From Rhodospirillales bacterium (GTDB lineage: Bacteria; Pseudomonadota; Alphaproteobacteria; Acetobacterales; Acetobacteraceae): DNA of 30,709 nt. A model generated the notes under the pieces. That model was not told the DNA's origin and searched no databases. It was given only the letters and a program-made list of their open reading frames with translations. This document shows, in pieces, positions 8,561 through 16,124 of this stretch (within the stretch, counting starts at the first letter, position 1; every line of letters begins with the position of its first letter). Location of the stretch: the NCBI GenBank assembly GCA_025350425.1, contig JANXXW010000181.1, positions 1 through 30,709 on the forward strand, in the 5' to 3' direction. The position numbers and the translations under genes are program-made.

Positions 8561-9981
8561 GAAGCGTCGTGTTGGCGCATGAGGTGGATTGGGGCGGATG
8601 GCGCGACGCGGCACGCACGTTGGCATTGTCCAATGTGCCGCCTGACGAAGTCGTCTGGTCCGTGCGGGCTCCGAGCGACCTGTTTGCGGAACAGGCAGAG
8701 GACATGCCGATGCCCAAGCCGAGTGGGGTGTTCACCGTCTCGCGCGCACTTGTCAGCTTGGCGGAAACGGTAATTCAGGCGCGTGAGCCGGAGCGGTTTG
8801 CGCTGCTCTACCGGCTGATCTGGCGGGCCCATGCGGGCGACAAGCATCTGTTGGAGCAGGTGACCGACCCCGAGGTGAATCGCGCCAACCGCTTCGCCCA
8901 GGCCGTTCGACGGGACACGCACAAGATGCGGGCCTTCGTGCGATTTCGCGAGGTGGTGGAGCAAGGCGTCACGCGGTACGTGGCGTGGTTCGAGCCGTCG
9001 CATTTTATCGTGGAAGCCAACGCCGCGTTTTTCGTGCGTCGATTCGCGACGATGACCTGGTCGATATTGACGCCCTATCGCAGTGCGCATTGGAACGGCG
9101 TCGAGACCAGCTTCGGGCCAGGTGCGAGCCCCGCAGACGTGCCGGATGACGACAAACTCGCGGAATACTGGCGCACCTATTTCAGCAGCATCTTCAATCC
9201 GGCGCGCCTGAAGATTTCGGCGATGACATCCGAGATGCCGCGAAAATACTGGAGGAACCTTCCTGAGGCTGCGGCGATTCCCGACTTGATCCGCACAGCG
9301 CAGGCCCGAGTAGACGCAATGGTGAACACGCCCGTGATCTCAGCCCCCAAGCCGACCAACCGGTTCGCGCAAACTGTGACAGAATTGCCAAGCTCAGGCT
9401 TGGCACGTGCCGCTGTCGAGGTGGCGGAATGCCGCCGTTGCCATTTATGGGAGCCCGCGACACAGACGGTGTTCGGCGAGGGTCCGCCCGACGCGCAGAT
9501 CATGATGATCGGCGAGCAGCCGGGAGACAAGGAAGACCTTGCGGGACGGCCGTTCGTGGGACCGGCCGGGCAGTTGCTCGATCGCGCGATGGCTGAGGCG
9601 GGTATCGACCGCACCCAGGTCTACATGACGAATGCCGTCAAGCATTTCAAATTCGAACCGCGGGGTAAGCGGCGCATCCATGCCAAGCCGGACACGGCTG
9701 AGATCATGGCATGCAAGTTCTGGCTGGAGATCGAACGCGCCGAACTGGCTCCGAAGATCACGCTGATGTTGGGCGCAACCGCCGCTCGCGCCGTGCTGGG
9801 ACGCGCTGTGACGATTTCGCGCGAGCGGTCAAAACCCATCCCACTCAATGGTTCCACGGGGTTTGTGACGGTGCATCCGTCCTATTTGCTGCGGTTGCCT
9901 GACGAGGAGGCAAAGGCGCGCGAGTATGTGGCGTTCGTAGCCGACCTACGTGCGGCAGCAGCGTTGCTTGATACCGTGTGA
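8557..9981 (+). CDS. udgX: DUF4130 domain - UdgX uracil-DNA cross-linking glycosylase fusion
   Basis: The product has 474 residues. Residues 1 to about 250 match the DUF4130/TIGR03915 'probable DNA metabolism protein' domain (RLIWRAHAGDKHLLEQVTDP, FVRFREV). Residues about 280-474 form a UdgX domain of the family 4-like uracil-DNA glycosylases. Visible are CRRC (Cys292, Cys295), motif A GEQPGDKEDL at 319-328, the UdgX-specific loop KRRIHAKP at 371-378, and motif B HPSYLLR at 440-446. In mycobacterial UdgX the loop histidine (here His375) forms a covalent bond with the abasic sugar after uracil removal, giving a suicide DNA-protein adduct. The position of the third iron-sulfur Cys of family 4 enzymes is His363. 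The GTG start follows AGGGAGAG and overlaps the radical SAM stop. It converges tightly on the SDR gene. Confidence 0.92.
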   Translation: MRSVVLAHEVDWGGWRDAARTLALSNVPPDEVVWSVRAPSDLFAEQAEDMPMPKPSGVFTVSRALVSLAETVIQAREPERFALLYRLIWRAHAGDKHLLEQVTDPEVNRANRFAQAVRRDTHKMRAFVRFREVVEQGVTRYVAWFEPSHFIVEANAAFFVRRFATMTWSILTPYRSAHWNGVETSFGPGASPADVPDDDKLAEYWRTYFSSIFNPARLKISAMTSEMPRKYWRNLPEAAAIPDLIRTAQARVDAMVNTPVISAPKPTNRFAQTVTELPSSGLARAAVEVAECRRCHLWEPATQTVFGEGPPDAQIMMIGEQPGDKEDLAGRPFVGPAGQLLDRAMAEAGIDRTQVYMTNAVKHFKFEPRGKRRIHAKPDTAEIMACKFWLEIERAELAPKITLMLGATAARAVLGRAVTISRERSKPIPLNGSTGFVTVHPSYLLRLPDEEAKAREYVAFVADLRAAAALLDTV

Positions 9982-9984
9982 TTC

Positions 9985-10728
9985 TCAGCCGAGCAGGAGC
10001 CGTCGCGCCAGATCCACCACCAATCCGCGTGGCACAAAGCGCACGCCGACGGCCCGCGCCTTGTTTTCCAAGCCGGTGATGACCAGACGTTTGCCCGCCA
10101 ACGTCGCCGCATAACCTTGGCGTGCGACCTCGGCGGCGGACATTGCATTGCGAAAAATGATCGCATTGCGAAAATTGGCAACTTCGGCGAACTCGGTCGA
10201 GGTGGCGCCCGGGCAAAGGCAGGTTACCGTAACACCGGTGCCACGGGTTTCCGCGTAGAGGCCTTCGGAGAACGAAAGCACATACGCTTTCGTTGCACAG
10301 TAGACATTGAGGCCGGGGCCAGGCTGGAAGGCCGCGGTTGACGCCACGTTGAGGATTCGGCCTTTTTTGCGCTCGATCATCCCCGGTAAGTAAAGGCAGG
10401 TGAGCGCGGTAAGCGCCGTTATATTCACCTGCACAATCTCTAGTTGCCGCCCGACGCTGATTTCCGCCACCCGGCCGGCTGCGCCGAAGCCCGCATTGTT
10501 AACCAGGATATCGATTGCGCCGGTTTGCGCGAACAAACGCTCCGGCGTGGCTGGATCGGCCAAGTCGGCGACGATGACGCGTGCACGCGGTCCAAGCTCG
10601 GCGGCAAGGGTCTCAAGCCGGTCGGCGCGACGGGCGACGAGGATGAGGTCGTCGCCTCGCGCCGCAAACAGGCGAGCGAGTTCCATGCCTATCCCGGCCG
10701 ATGCGCCGGTTATCATCGTTGTCGCCAT
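9985..10728 (-). CDS. SDR family NAD(P)-dependent oxidoreductase
   Basis: This 247-residue classical short-chain dehydrogenase/reductase has a Rossmann cofactor motif TGASAGIG at 7-14, NNAG at 77-80 and catalytic Ser130, Tyr143 and Lys147 (YCATK). The arginines after the second strand (VARRADR) suggest NADP(H) preference. The substrate cannot be read from sequence; related proteins are annotated as DltE-like or general SDRs. A GTG four codons upstream (10740) is also in frame. I prefer the ATG at 10728 because GGAG lies upstream of it, whereas that GGAG directly abuts the GTG. It is divergent from the DUF427 gene across 55 bases that must hold both promoters. Confidence 0.88.
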   Translation of the reverse strand: MATTMITGASAGIGMELARLFAARGDDLILVARRADRLETLAAELGPRARVIVADLADPATPERLFAQTGAIDILVNNAGFGAAGRVAEISVGRQLEIVQVNITALTALTCLYLPGMIERKKGRILNVASTAAFQPGPGLNVYCATKAYVLSFSEGLYAETRGTGVTVTCLCPGATSTEFAEVANFRNAIIFRNAMSAAEVARQGYAATLAGKRLVITGLENKARAVGVRFVPRGLVVDLARRLLLG

Positions 10729-10783
10729 CTCTGTTGTCACTCCAAACGCGACTTACATAGGGGTGGCAACAAGGAATACGAAC

Positions 10784-11065
10784 ATGAAGGCAGTTTGGAA
10801 CGGCAAGGTCATCGCCGAGAGCGACGACATCGTGACGGTGGAAGGCAACGCCTATTTCCCCGCCGCCGCTGTGAAAGCGGAGTATCTCACAGACAGCGCG
10901 ACCACGAGCATGTGCGGATGGAAGGGCCTGGCGAACTATCATTCGCTGAAAGTGGACGGAAAAACCAACGCGGACGCCGTTTGGTTTTACAAGGAGCCGA
11001 AATCCGCAGCGGCTGAAATCCAGGGACGGATGGCGTTCTGGAAAGGCGTGCGGGTCGAGGCGTAG
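10784..11065 (+). CDS. DUF427 domain-containing protein
   Basis: This 93-residue protein is a single DUF427 domain. It has the family pattern of a beta-strand with WNG near the N-terminus, VEGNAYFP, the TTSMCGWKGLANYHSL segment around residues 42-57 with a conserved Cys and Trp, and an AVWFYKEP strand. The fold is a small beta-tent; the biochemical role is not established. The start is fixed by AAGGAA seven bases before the ATG. The frame is open upstream into the divergent SDR gene, but that part is its shadow. A strong stem-loop about 75 bases downstream may end transcription. Confidence 0.88.
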   Translation: MKAVWNGKVIAESDDIVTVEGNAYFPAAAVKAEYLTDSATTSMCGWKGLANYHSLKVDGKTNADAVWFYKEPKSAAAEIQGRMAFWKGVRVEA

Positions 11066-11110
11066 CGTTTCGCCCGAATTGTCCACCCAATTCTCCCTCC
11101 CCTCGTGGGC

Positions 11111-11234
11111 AGGGCGATCGCATCTAAGCTACGTATTTTGATACCATCCTGCGCGGGCCAAAGCCCGCGCAGGATGGTAATTTTCTAGGCGCGTCAAGTT
11201 CTGTGCGATTGCCCTCTCCTTAAAAGGGAGAGGG
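11111..11234. repeat. REP-like compound palindrome
   Basis: The centre is a perfect 17-bp inverted repeat (11142-11158 with 11163-11179) with a CAAA loop. Around it are weaker, roughly symmetric outer arms: 11111-11122 matches the reverse complement of 11204-11215 at 11 of 12 bases. A second hairpin (11212-11219 with 11227-11234) lies on the argB side. The arrangement resembles an extragenic REP/BIME-like element between the convergent DUF427 and argB genes. Copy number elsewhere in the genome cannot be seen here. Confidence 0.5.
11142..11184 (+). terminator. Strong hairpin with short T-run after DUF427 gene
   Basis: A perfect 17-bp GC-rich stem with a 4-base loop is followed on the plus strand by ATTTT. 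This fits intrinsic termination of the DUF427 transcript. On the minus strand the stem is followed by TCAAAATACG without a T-run, so termination of argB by it is less certain. Confidence 0.5.
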
Positions 11235-11250
11235 AAGCGTCGGGTGCCTT

Positions 11251-12153
11251 TTATGGCTTGATGAGGGTTCCAAATCCCTCGGTGAACAATTCCAGCAGGC
11301 AGGCGTGGGGATGTCGGCCGTCCAATATGACGGCGGATTTTACGCCGCCCTTCACCGCATCCATACAGCATTCGACTTTGGGGATCATCCCGCCGGTGAT
11401 CATGCCATCATCGATGGCGGACTGAGCTTCAGCCAAGCTCAGTTCCTGGATCAGCTTGCGATTTCGATCCAGAACGCCGGCCACGTCGGTCAGCATCAGT
11501 AGCCGCGTGGCGCCAAGCGCGCCTGCGATGGCACCCGCAACGGTATCCGCGTTGATGTTGTAGGTCTGCCCGTCGCTGCCGACGCCGACCGGGGCGATGA
11601 CGGGAATGAGGCCGGCGCCGGTCAAGGCGTGTATCACGCGGACGTCGATTTTCTCCGGTTCGCCTACGAAGCCGAGGTCAATCACCTCCTCGATGCGGCT
11701 GCCAGGGTCGATCTTGGTGCGGCGCAGCTTGCGGGCCTGGATGAGGTTGCCATCCTTACCGCAGATGCCGACCGCGAGCGCCCCAGCCCGGTTGATAAGG
11801 CCCGCGACGTGCTTGTTGACGGTTCCGGCAAGGACCATCTCGACCACCTCGACCATCGAATGATCGGTGACGCGCAGCCCGTCCACGAAGGTAGACTGGA
11901 TGGCCAGTCGTTTCAGCATGGAGTTGATCTGCGGGCCGCCCCCATGCACCACGACGGGGTTGATACCAATCTGTTTCAGGATGGCGATGTCACGACCGAA
12001 ACCTTCGGCGAGGTGGCCCTCCTCCATGGCGTGGCCGCCATACTTCACCACCACCGTGGCGCCCGCATAGCGACGCAGGAACGGCAAGGCGTAGGCAAGT
12101 ATGCCAGCCTGCTCGTCGGCCGAGACCTTTGGTTGCTCGATGATGTCGCTCAT
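11251..12153 (-). CDS. argB: Acetylglutamate kinase
   Basis: The enzyme of 300 residues phosphorylates N-acetyl-L-glutamate with ATP, the second step of arginine synthesis. Signatures visible are VVVKYGGHAM at 34-43 (phosphate-binding Lys37 and Gly-rich turn), HGGGPQINSML at 70-80, the NADTVAGAIAGALGA substrate and nucleotide region at 201-215, and LTDVAGVLDR. The N-terminal helix before the kinase core (ALPFLRRYAG) is the type associated with hexameric, arginine-inhibited enzymes, so feedback inhibition is likely. The ATG follows GAGGGG. In many alphaproteobacteria argB directly follows engB; here it lies about 1.55 kb away with other genes between. Confidence 0.96.
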   Translation of the reverse strand: MSDIIEQPKVSADEQAGILAYALPFLRRYAGATVVVKYGGHAMEEGHLAEGFGRDIAILKQIGINPVVVHGGGPQINSMLKRLAIQSTFVDGLRVTDHSMVEVVEMVLAGTVNKHVAGLINRAGALAVGICGKDGNLIQARKLRRTKIDPGSRIEEVIDLGFVGEPEKIDVRVIHALTGAGLIPVIAPVGVGSDGQTYNINADTVAGAIAGALGATRLLMLTDVAGVLDRNRKLIQELSLAEAQSAIDDGMITGGMIPKVECCMDAVKGGVKSAVILDGRHPHACLLELFTEGFGTLIKP

Positions 12154-12204
12154 GCTGTGCCCCTCGCGCGCATAGTGGTTTGTGGCGGCGGGGGGCGGCC
12201 AAGG

Positions 12205-12459
12205 TCAAGCCGCCGGGTTGCGTCCAGGCATTTGCAGCAGCGCCACTCCGGTACGGATGCCGCTATGAAAGCAGTCAAGGGTCATATTCTCGTTCGGGGC
12301 ATGGCTCGCAGCGTCCGCGTTGCCGTTGGGAACGGTGAACGCGAGCATTCCCATAATCCCGTTCCAGACGTAGTTCTTTAGAATACCGGAATCGACGGAA
12401 TTCCGCCGCGGCTCAATGCCGTGAAAGGCCAGGATCGTCTGGGCGATCGGTTCGGCCAT
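12205..12459 (-). pseudogene. C-terminal remnant of an M20-type metallopeptidase/deacylase
   Basis: This 84-codon frame has the look of the C-terminal end of M20 amidohydrolases: SHAPNENMTLDCFHSGIRTG near residues 53-72 resembles the family's H(A/S)PNE metal-ligand motif followed by the terminal helix. A complete M20 enzyme has about 400 residues, and no catalytic N-terminal half is present upstream. I read it as a degraded fragment just upstream of argB. A short independent protein cannot be excluded. The identification rests on one motif. Confidence 0.4.
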
Positions 12460-12705
12460 CGGCGACGGTTATGGATGCAACAGTCTTGTGTGCTTTGCTC
12501 CATTGGTGGCCAACCCAAGGGCAATTCAGTGTCCCGCCCAGAATGCCGGCGACACCGCCGGTTCCGATATCATGGGCGCTGATGCTGTGATGGCGGAGAT
12601 AGTTGACGAGCCGACCGACGTAACCGGGTAGGTCCCGGTCAGTTGGGCGAAGATCGCGGCGGCGTCAGGTGGGACGGCCACGCGCGGTCTTCGCCCATTA
12701 GATAT
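12460..12705. other. No intact gene; probably decayed coding DNA
   Basis: Between the M20 remnant and the DUF3597 gene no frame has a convincing start, binding site and family match. On the minus strand one frame reads for about 70 codons without a stop (for example LPGYVGRLVNYLRHHSISA) and has gene-like composition, but it lacks a start and overlaps a frame change. It may be older debris from the same event that left the M20 fragment. Confidence 0.3.
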
Positions 12706-13098
12706 TCAGCCTCTCATGCTGTCCGGCACCACGCCGCCATTCTCCGCCAATTTCTGCATGACGGCCTTGTGGAGCGCTATATTCTCCTCAGCGGTGCCGT
12801 CCGCGCCAGCGTGGACATCCATTTCTTGGGCAAGCTGCTTGCGGGCGTCAAGGCTGGAGTCGAGGTCGAGAAGCTTCAGCAGATCCACGATGGAACTCTT
12901 GTAATTGCCACCACCGCCCTTCGTTGAAGCCATCTGGGTGAGGACCGCACCAACATCCACCGGCTGGGAGGGCGCTTGGCCGGCAGCTGCATCGGCGGTT
13001 TCGGTGCTTGTGGCGGGCATTGCCGCAAGCGATGCGTCGGCGGGTGCCGCACTTGGATGATGAAAAATCTTAGTCATGATCGAACCGAAGATGCTCAC
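12706..13098 (-). CDS. DUF3597 domain-containing protein
   Basis: The product has 130 residues. It opens with MSIFGSIMTKIF, followed by an Ala/Pro/Thr-rich linker (about 15-45), and then the DUF3597 core: VDVGAVLTQMA, SSIVDLLKLLDLDSSLDARKQLA and the C-terminal NIALHKAVMQKLAENGGVVP. The domain is small and helical; no biochemical activity is established. The GTG start follows CAGGAG at seven bases. Upstream lies a GGAAC-N17-CGTT element, the form recognised by the alphaproteobacterial stress sigma factor EcfG, which suggests induction in general stress. It sits in the interval between engB and argB. Confidence 0.87.
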   Translation of the reverse strand: MSIFGSIMTKIFHHPSAAPADASLAAMPATSTETADAAAGQAPSQPVDVGAVLTQMASTKGGGGNYKSSIVDLLKLLDLDSSLDARKQLAQEMDVHAGADGTAEENIALHKAVMQKLAENGGVVPDSMRG

Positions 13099-13131
13099 AG
13101 TTTGGCTCCTGACAATGATAAGTTCTTGTTT

Positions 13132-13157
13132 AACGGAAGGTTTGGGGTTCCGGTTCC
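13132..13157 (-). promoter_or_regulatory. EcfG-type (general stress) promoter of the DUF3597 gene
   Basis: Read on the minus strand, GGAAC (13153-13157) is followed by a 17-base spacer and CGTT (13132-13135), matching the published EcfG consensus GGAAC-N16/17-CGTT. The -10 element is about 33 bases before the GTG start. A second GGAAC overlaps the spacer. A separate TATAAT hexamer (13168-13173) lies farther upstream, but without a good -35. Confidence 0.52.
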
Positions 13158-13173
13158 GATTCCGATTATTATA

Positions 13174-13705
13174 CTTCGCGCAATCGGTCGCAGACTCGTC
13201 ACCGGTTATGGCGAACTGTTAAACGATGTCTGCATCGGCGATCCAGGCTCCGCTATCGTCGACGCGATGTGATGACGATGGCTGGCGTAGGAAAGTCAGG
13301 CTCGACGAGTAGGCAACCAATCCTCGCCCACAAACATGTCGACGGTCGCGGCGGTGCTGCCGATGCATGCCTATCCGCCGAAAATCCGATCGGCACAGTG
13401 CGATAGGCGAAGTGCCGATCCGGCTTTCCGTCTAAGCAGTCACGCCAGCGATACAGCGTCACCATTCTTTTGAACGCATCTTCATTCAAGCAACGACCGG
13501 ATCGAAAAAGAGCCTGTTGGCAGCTCCGGCATCCAAATACCAATCAGGCGAGAGGCCGACACTGCCGGTGACGGCCAAGCACGTCAAAACCCGCGACAAC
13601 TGCGCCCCCCGAACCTATCTTCATTTCGTCTTCCCGGCACTTCCACGCCGGTTCACAACAAGAACGTATTAGATTGTTCTTTGAAACAGGTCTTTTCTAC
13701 AGTCT
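13174..13705. other. Gap without a recognisable gene
   Basis: About 530 bases separate the DUF3597 promoter from the engB stop codon. A 96-codon minus-strand frame (13253-13543) is open, but it has no family resemblance, no clear binding site and an odd composition rich in Arg, Cys and Pro. The end next to engB is AT-richer and contains a weak 6-bp inverted repeat (AAGAAC/GTTCTT near 13661-13683). I see no RNA gene or transposon end. Confidence 0.35.
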
Positions 13706-14353
13706 CTAATCCGCCAACTCCGCGAGGGATGCGCGCAATGCCGGAACGCCATCCGCGGTCTCGCTGCTGGTGGTCAGCACAAAGGGATAGGCGGCGGGAT
13801 GCTTGCGGGCCAGCGCCCCAATTTCCGCTTCCTTGCGGGCGAGGACGCTGGGCTTGACGGCGTCGGTCTTGGTCAGCACCAGTTGGTAAGTTACGGCGGC
13901 GCGGTCGAGCAGGTCCATCGCCTCGTTGTCGTTGGTCTTGACCTCGACGCGCGCGTCGAACAGCAGGACGACTCGGCGCAGTGTGGGGCGACCGCGCAGG
14001 AACGCGAACATGAGGCCTTGCCAGTCTTCCTTCACTGATTTCGCAGCCTGGGCGAAGCCGTAGCCGGGCATATCCACCAGCGTGAGGCGGCCACCGAGGT
14101 CGAAGAAGTTCAACTGCTTGGTGCGGCCGGGCTGGCTGGAGGCGCGGGCCAGGGCCTTGTGGCCGACCAGGGCGTTGATAAGGGACGATTTACCAACATT
14201 GGACCGGCCGGCGAACGCGATCTCCGGGCCAGCCACGTCCGGCAACCCTTGAAGCTGCTGGGCGGCGAAGAAGAAACGGCATTCTGAGGCAAACAACAGG
14301 CGGCCACGTTCGAGTGCAGCCGCCTGTTCAGCCTGTTCTTCGGGAGTTGCCAT
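13706..14353 (-). CDS. engB: Ribosome biogenesis GTPase YihA/YsxC (EngB)
   Basis: The product has 215 residues and is a TRAFAC-class GTPase needed for assembly of the 50S subunit. The GTP-binding motifs are G1 GRSNVGKS at 49-56, G3 DMPG at 94-97 (with YGFA after it), G4 TKTD at 161-164 and G5 TSSE at 195-198; a switch I threonine lies in PGRTKQLNFF. Length and order are standard for the family. It starts 13 bases after yidC, in the rpmH-rnpA-yidD-yidC-engB operon, linking ribosome synthesis with membrane protein insertion. The binding site before the ATG is weak, so translation may be coupled to yidC. Confidence 0.96.
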   Translation of the reverse strand: MATPEEQAEQAAALERGRLLFASECRFFFAAQQLQGLPDVAGPEIAFAGRSNVGKSSLINALVGHKALARASSQPGRTKQLNFFDLGGRLTLVDMPGYGFAQAAKSVKEDWQGLMFAFLRGRPTLRRVVLLFDARVEVKTNDNEAMDLLDRAAVTYQLVLTKTDAVKPSVLARKEAEIGALARKHPAAYPFVLTTSSETADGVPALRASLAELAD

Positions 14354-14366
14354 CGGGGAGGCTGCC

Positions 14367-16124
14367 TCAGCCGCGCGCCATGGCGGGCTTGGTGAGCTTT
14401 GTCTGACGCATGATGAACCATTGCTGGATGATGGTCAGGGTGTTGTTCCAACTCCAGTAGATCACCAATCCAGCCGGGAACCGGGCCAGCATGAAGGTGA
14501 AGATGATGGGCATGAACTGGAACAGCTTGGCTTGCACCGGATCCGGCGGCGGCGGGTTCAGCTTCTGCTGCACGAACATCGTGACGCCCATGATGAGCGG
14601 CCAGAGGCCCAGATGTAGGAGGGGCGAAATGGCGGTTGGGTCGAACGGAAGCAGGCCGAACAGGTTGAAGACATTGGTAGGATCGACCGCCGACAGGTCG
14701 TGAATCCAGCCGAAGAACGGAGCCTGGCGCATCTCGATAGTGACGAAGATGACCTTATAGAGCGAGAAGAACACCGGTATCTGAATCAGCATGGGCAGGC
14801 AGCCACTGGCCGGATTGACCTTCTCGGACTTGTAAAGCTGCATGGTCTCGGCCTGCAGCTTCTGAGGATCGTCCTTGAGGCGCTCCCGCAACGCCTTCAT
14901 CTTCGGGCCGAGCAGCTTCATCTTGCTCATGGAGCGGTAGGATTTGTTGGCCAGCGGGAAGAATGCGACCTTCACGCACAGCGTGAACACGAGGATCGCG
15001 AGGCCGAAGTTGCCGAGCAGGCCGTTAAAGAAATCGATGGCGAGGAAAAACGGCTTGGTGAGGAAGTAGAACCAGCCGAAATCGACCGCCTTATCGAAGT
15101 TGGGTATCTTGAACTCTGATTGGTAGCGATCGAGCAGATGCACTTCCTTGGCGCCCGCGAACAGACGCGTGGACATAGAGGTCGTGGCACCCGGAGCTAC
15201 CGTTACGGGCTCGGCAGCGACGAAATCGACCTGAGTACCATCGACACGCTTGCCGGCTTCCTGGTTGACCGTGTCGCGGAAGGTGGCGACCTCGCGGATG
15301 GCGGGATCGGGGATCAAGGCCGCGAGCCAATACTTGTCCGTGATTCCGGCCCAGTCGTTCTCGCCGGTGGACGTCAGGGCGACGCCGTTGTTCTTGGCAC
15401 CCTCGGACTTAGCCTCCGCATACTTTACTTCTTTGAGGCGGCCGTCGAGCACACCCAGCAGGCCCTCGTGCAGGATGTAGTAGCCAGCCACTTCGGGCGT
15501 GTAGTCGCGCCGGATACGCGACCACGGAGTTACCTGCGCAGAGGTCCCACCGGTGTTGCGGACCTGCTGGCGGACCGTGAACATATAGTTTTCGTCGATC
15601 GAGACGATCTGCTCGAACACGAGGCCGGCGCCGTTGTCCCAGGAAAGAGTGACGGGTTTGCCGGGGGAAAGGGTGTCGGGAGTGGCGGTCCAGAGGGTGG
15701 TATTCGGGTCGGGGACGCGGGTGCCTTCGGGCGCGGTCCAGCCGAACTGTGCGTAAGTGGGTTGCGGGTCCGAGCGGGCCTCCAGCAGCCGAACATGCGG
15801 GGAGTCGGGCTGGATGGTCTCGCGGTAGTCGCGTAGGACGACGTCGTCGATGCGTCCGCCGAGAAGCGAGATGCTGCCGTTGACGCGAGGTGCTTCGATT
15901 TTCAGACGTGGAGAGTTGGCAGGCGGACCCACAGGAGCGGCTCCCGCGTCCTGCGGCACGGCGCCCACCGTATCGGAGGGGCGGGGGGCTGTCTGGTTCG
16001 GGACGGTGACGCTCGCGGACGTCTCGGTGGGAACCGGGCGTGGCGGCTTCGGCATGAGAGTTTCGAAGCCGAGGAAGATCAGCGCCGAAAGGCCGAAGGC
16101 TAGAAAGAGACGTTTCTGGTCCAT
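14367..16124 (-). CDS. yidC: Membrane protein insertase YidC
   Basis: The protein has 585 residues, the usual size for Gram-negative YidC. An N-terminal membrane anchor (about residues 5-22) is followed by a Pro-rich linker, the large periplasmic P1 beta-domain (about 60-340) and the conserved insertase core (about 355-575). The core has the amphipathic helix and first core span (NFGLAILVFTLCVKVAFFPL), the coiled cytoplasmic hairpin with KMKLLGPKMKALRERL and later spans ending in WSWNNTLTIIQQ. It inserts inner-membrane proteins alone or with SecYEG. I use the ATG at 16124, which shares one base with the yidD stop (TGATG); the TTG one codon earlier is less likely. Confidence 0.96.
   Translation of the reverse strand: MDQKRLFLAFGLSALIFLGFETLMPKPPRPVPTETSASVTVPNQTAPRPSDTVGAVPQDAGAAPVGPPANSPRLKIEAPRVNGSISLLGGRIDDVVLRDYRETIQPDSPHVRLLEARSDPQPTYAQFGWTAPEGTRVPDPNTTLWTATPDTLSPGKPVTLSWDNGAGLVFEQIVSIDENYMFTVRQQVRNTGGTSAQVTPWSRIRRDYTPEVAGYYILHEGLLGVLDGRLKEVKYAEAKSEGAKNNGVALTSTGENDWAGITDKYWLAALIPDPAIREVATFRDTVNQEAGKRVDGTQVDFVAAEPVTVAPGATTSMSTRLFAGAKEVHLLDRYQSEFKIPNFDKAVDFGWFYFLTKPFFLAIDFFNGLLGNFGLAILVFTLCVKVAFFPLANKSYRSMSKMKLLGPKMKALRERLKDDPQKLQAETMQLYKSEKVNPASGCLPMLIQIPVFFSLYKVIFVTIEMRQAPFFGWIHDLSAVDPTNVFNLFGLLPFDPTAISPLLHLGLWPLIMGVTMFVQQKLNPPPPDPVQAKLFQFMPIIFTFMLARFPAGLVIYWSWNNTLTIIQQWFIMRQTKLTKPAMARG

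Noticed and set aside
10400..10783. Plus-strand extension of the DUF427 frame into the SDR gene
   Set aside because: It is antisense to the SDR coding region; a binding site and family N-terminus fix the DUF427 start at 10784.
13253..13543. 96-codon minus-strand frame between DUF3597 and engB
   Set aside because: No homology recognised, no binding site, and unusual Arg/Cys/Pro composition.
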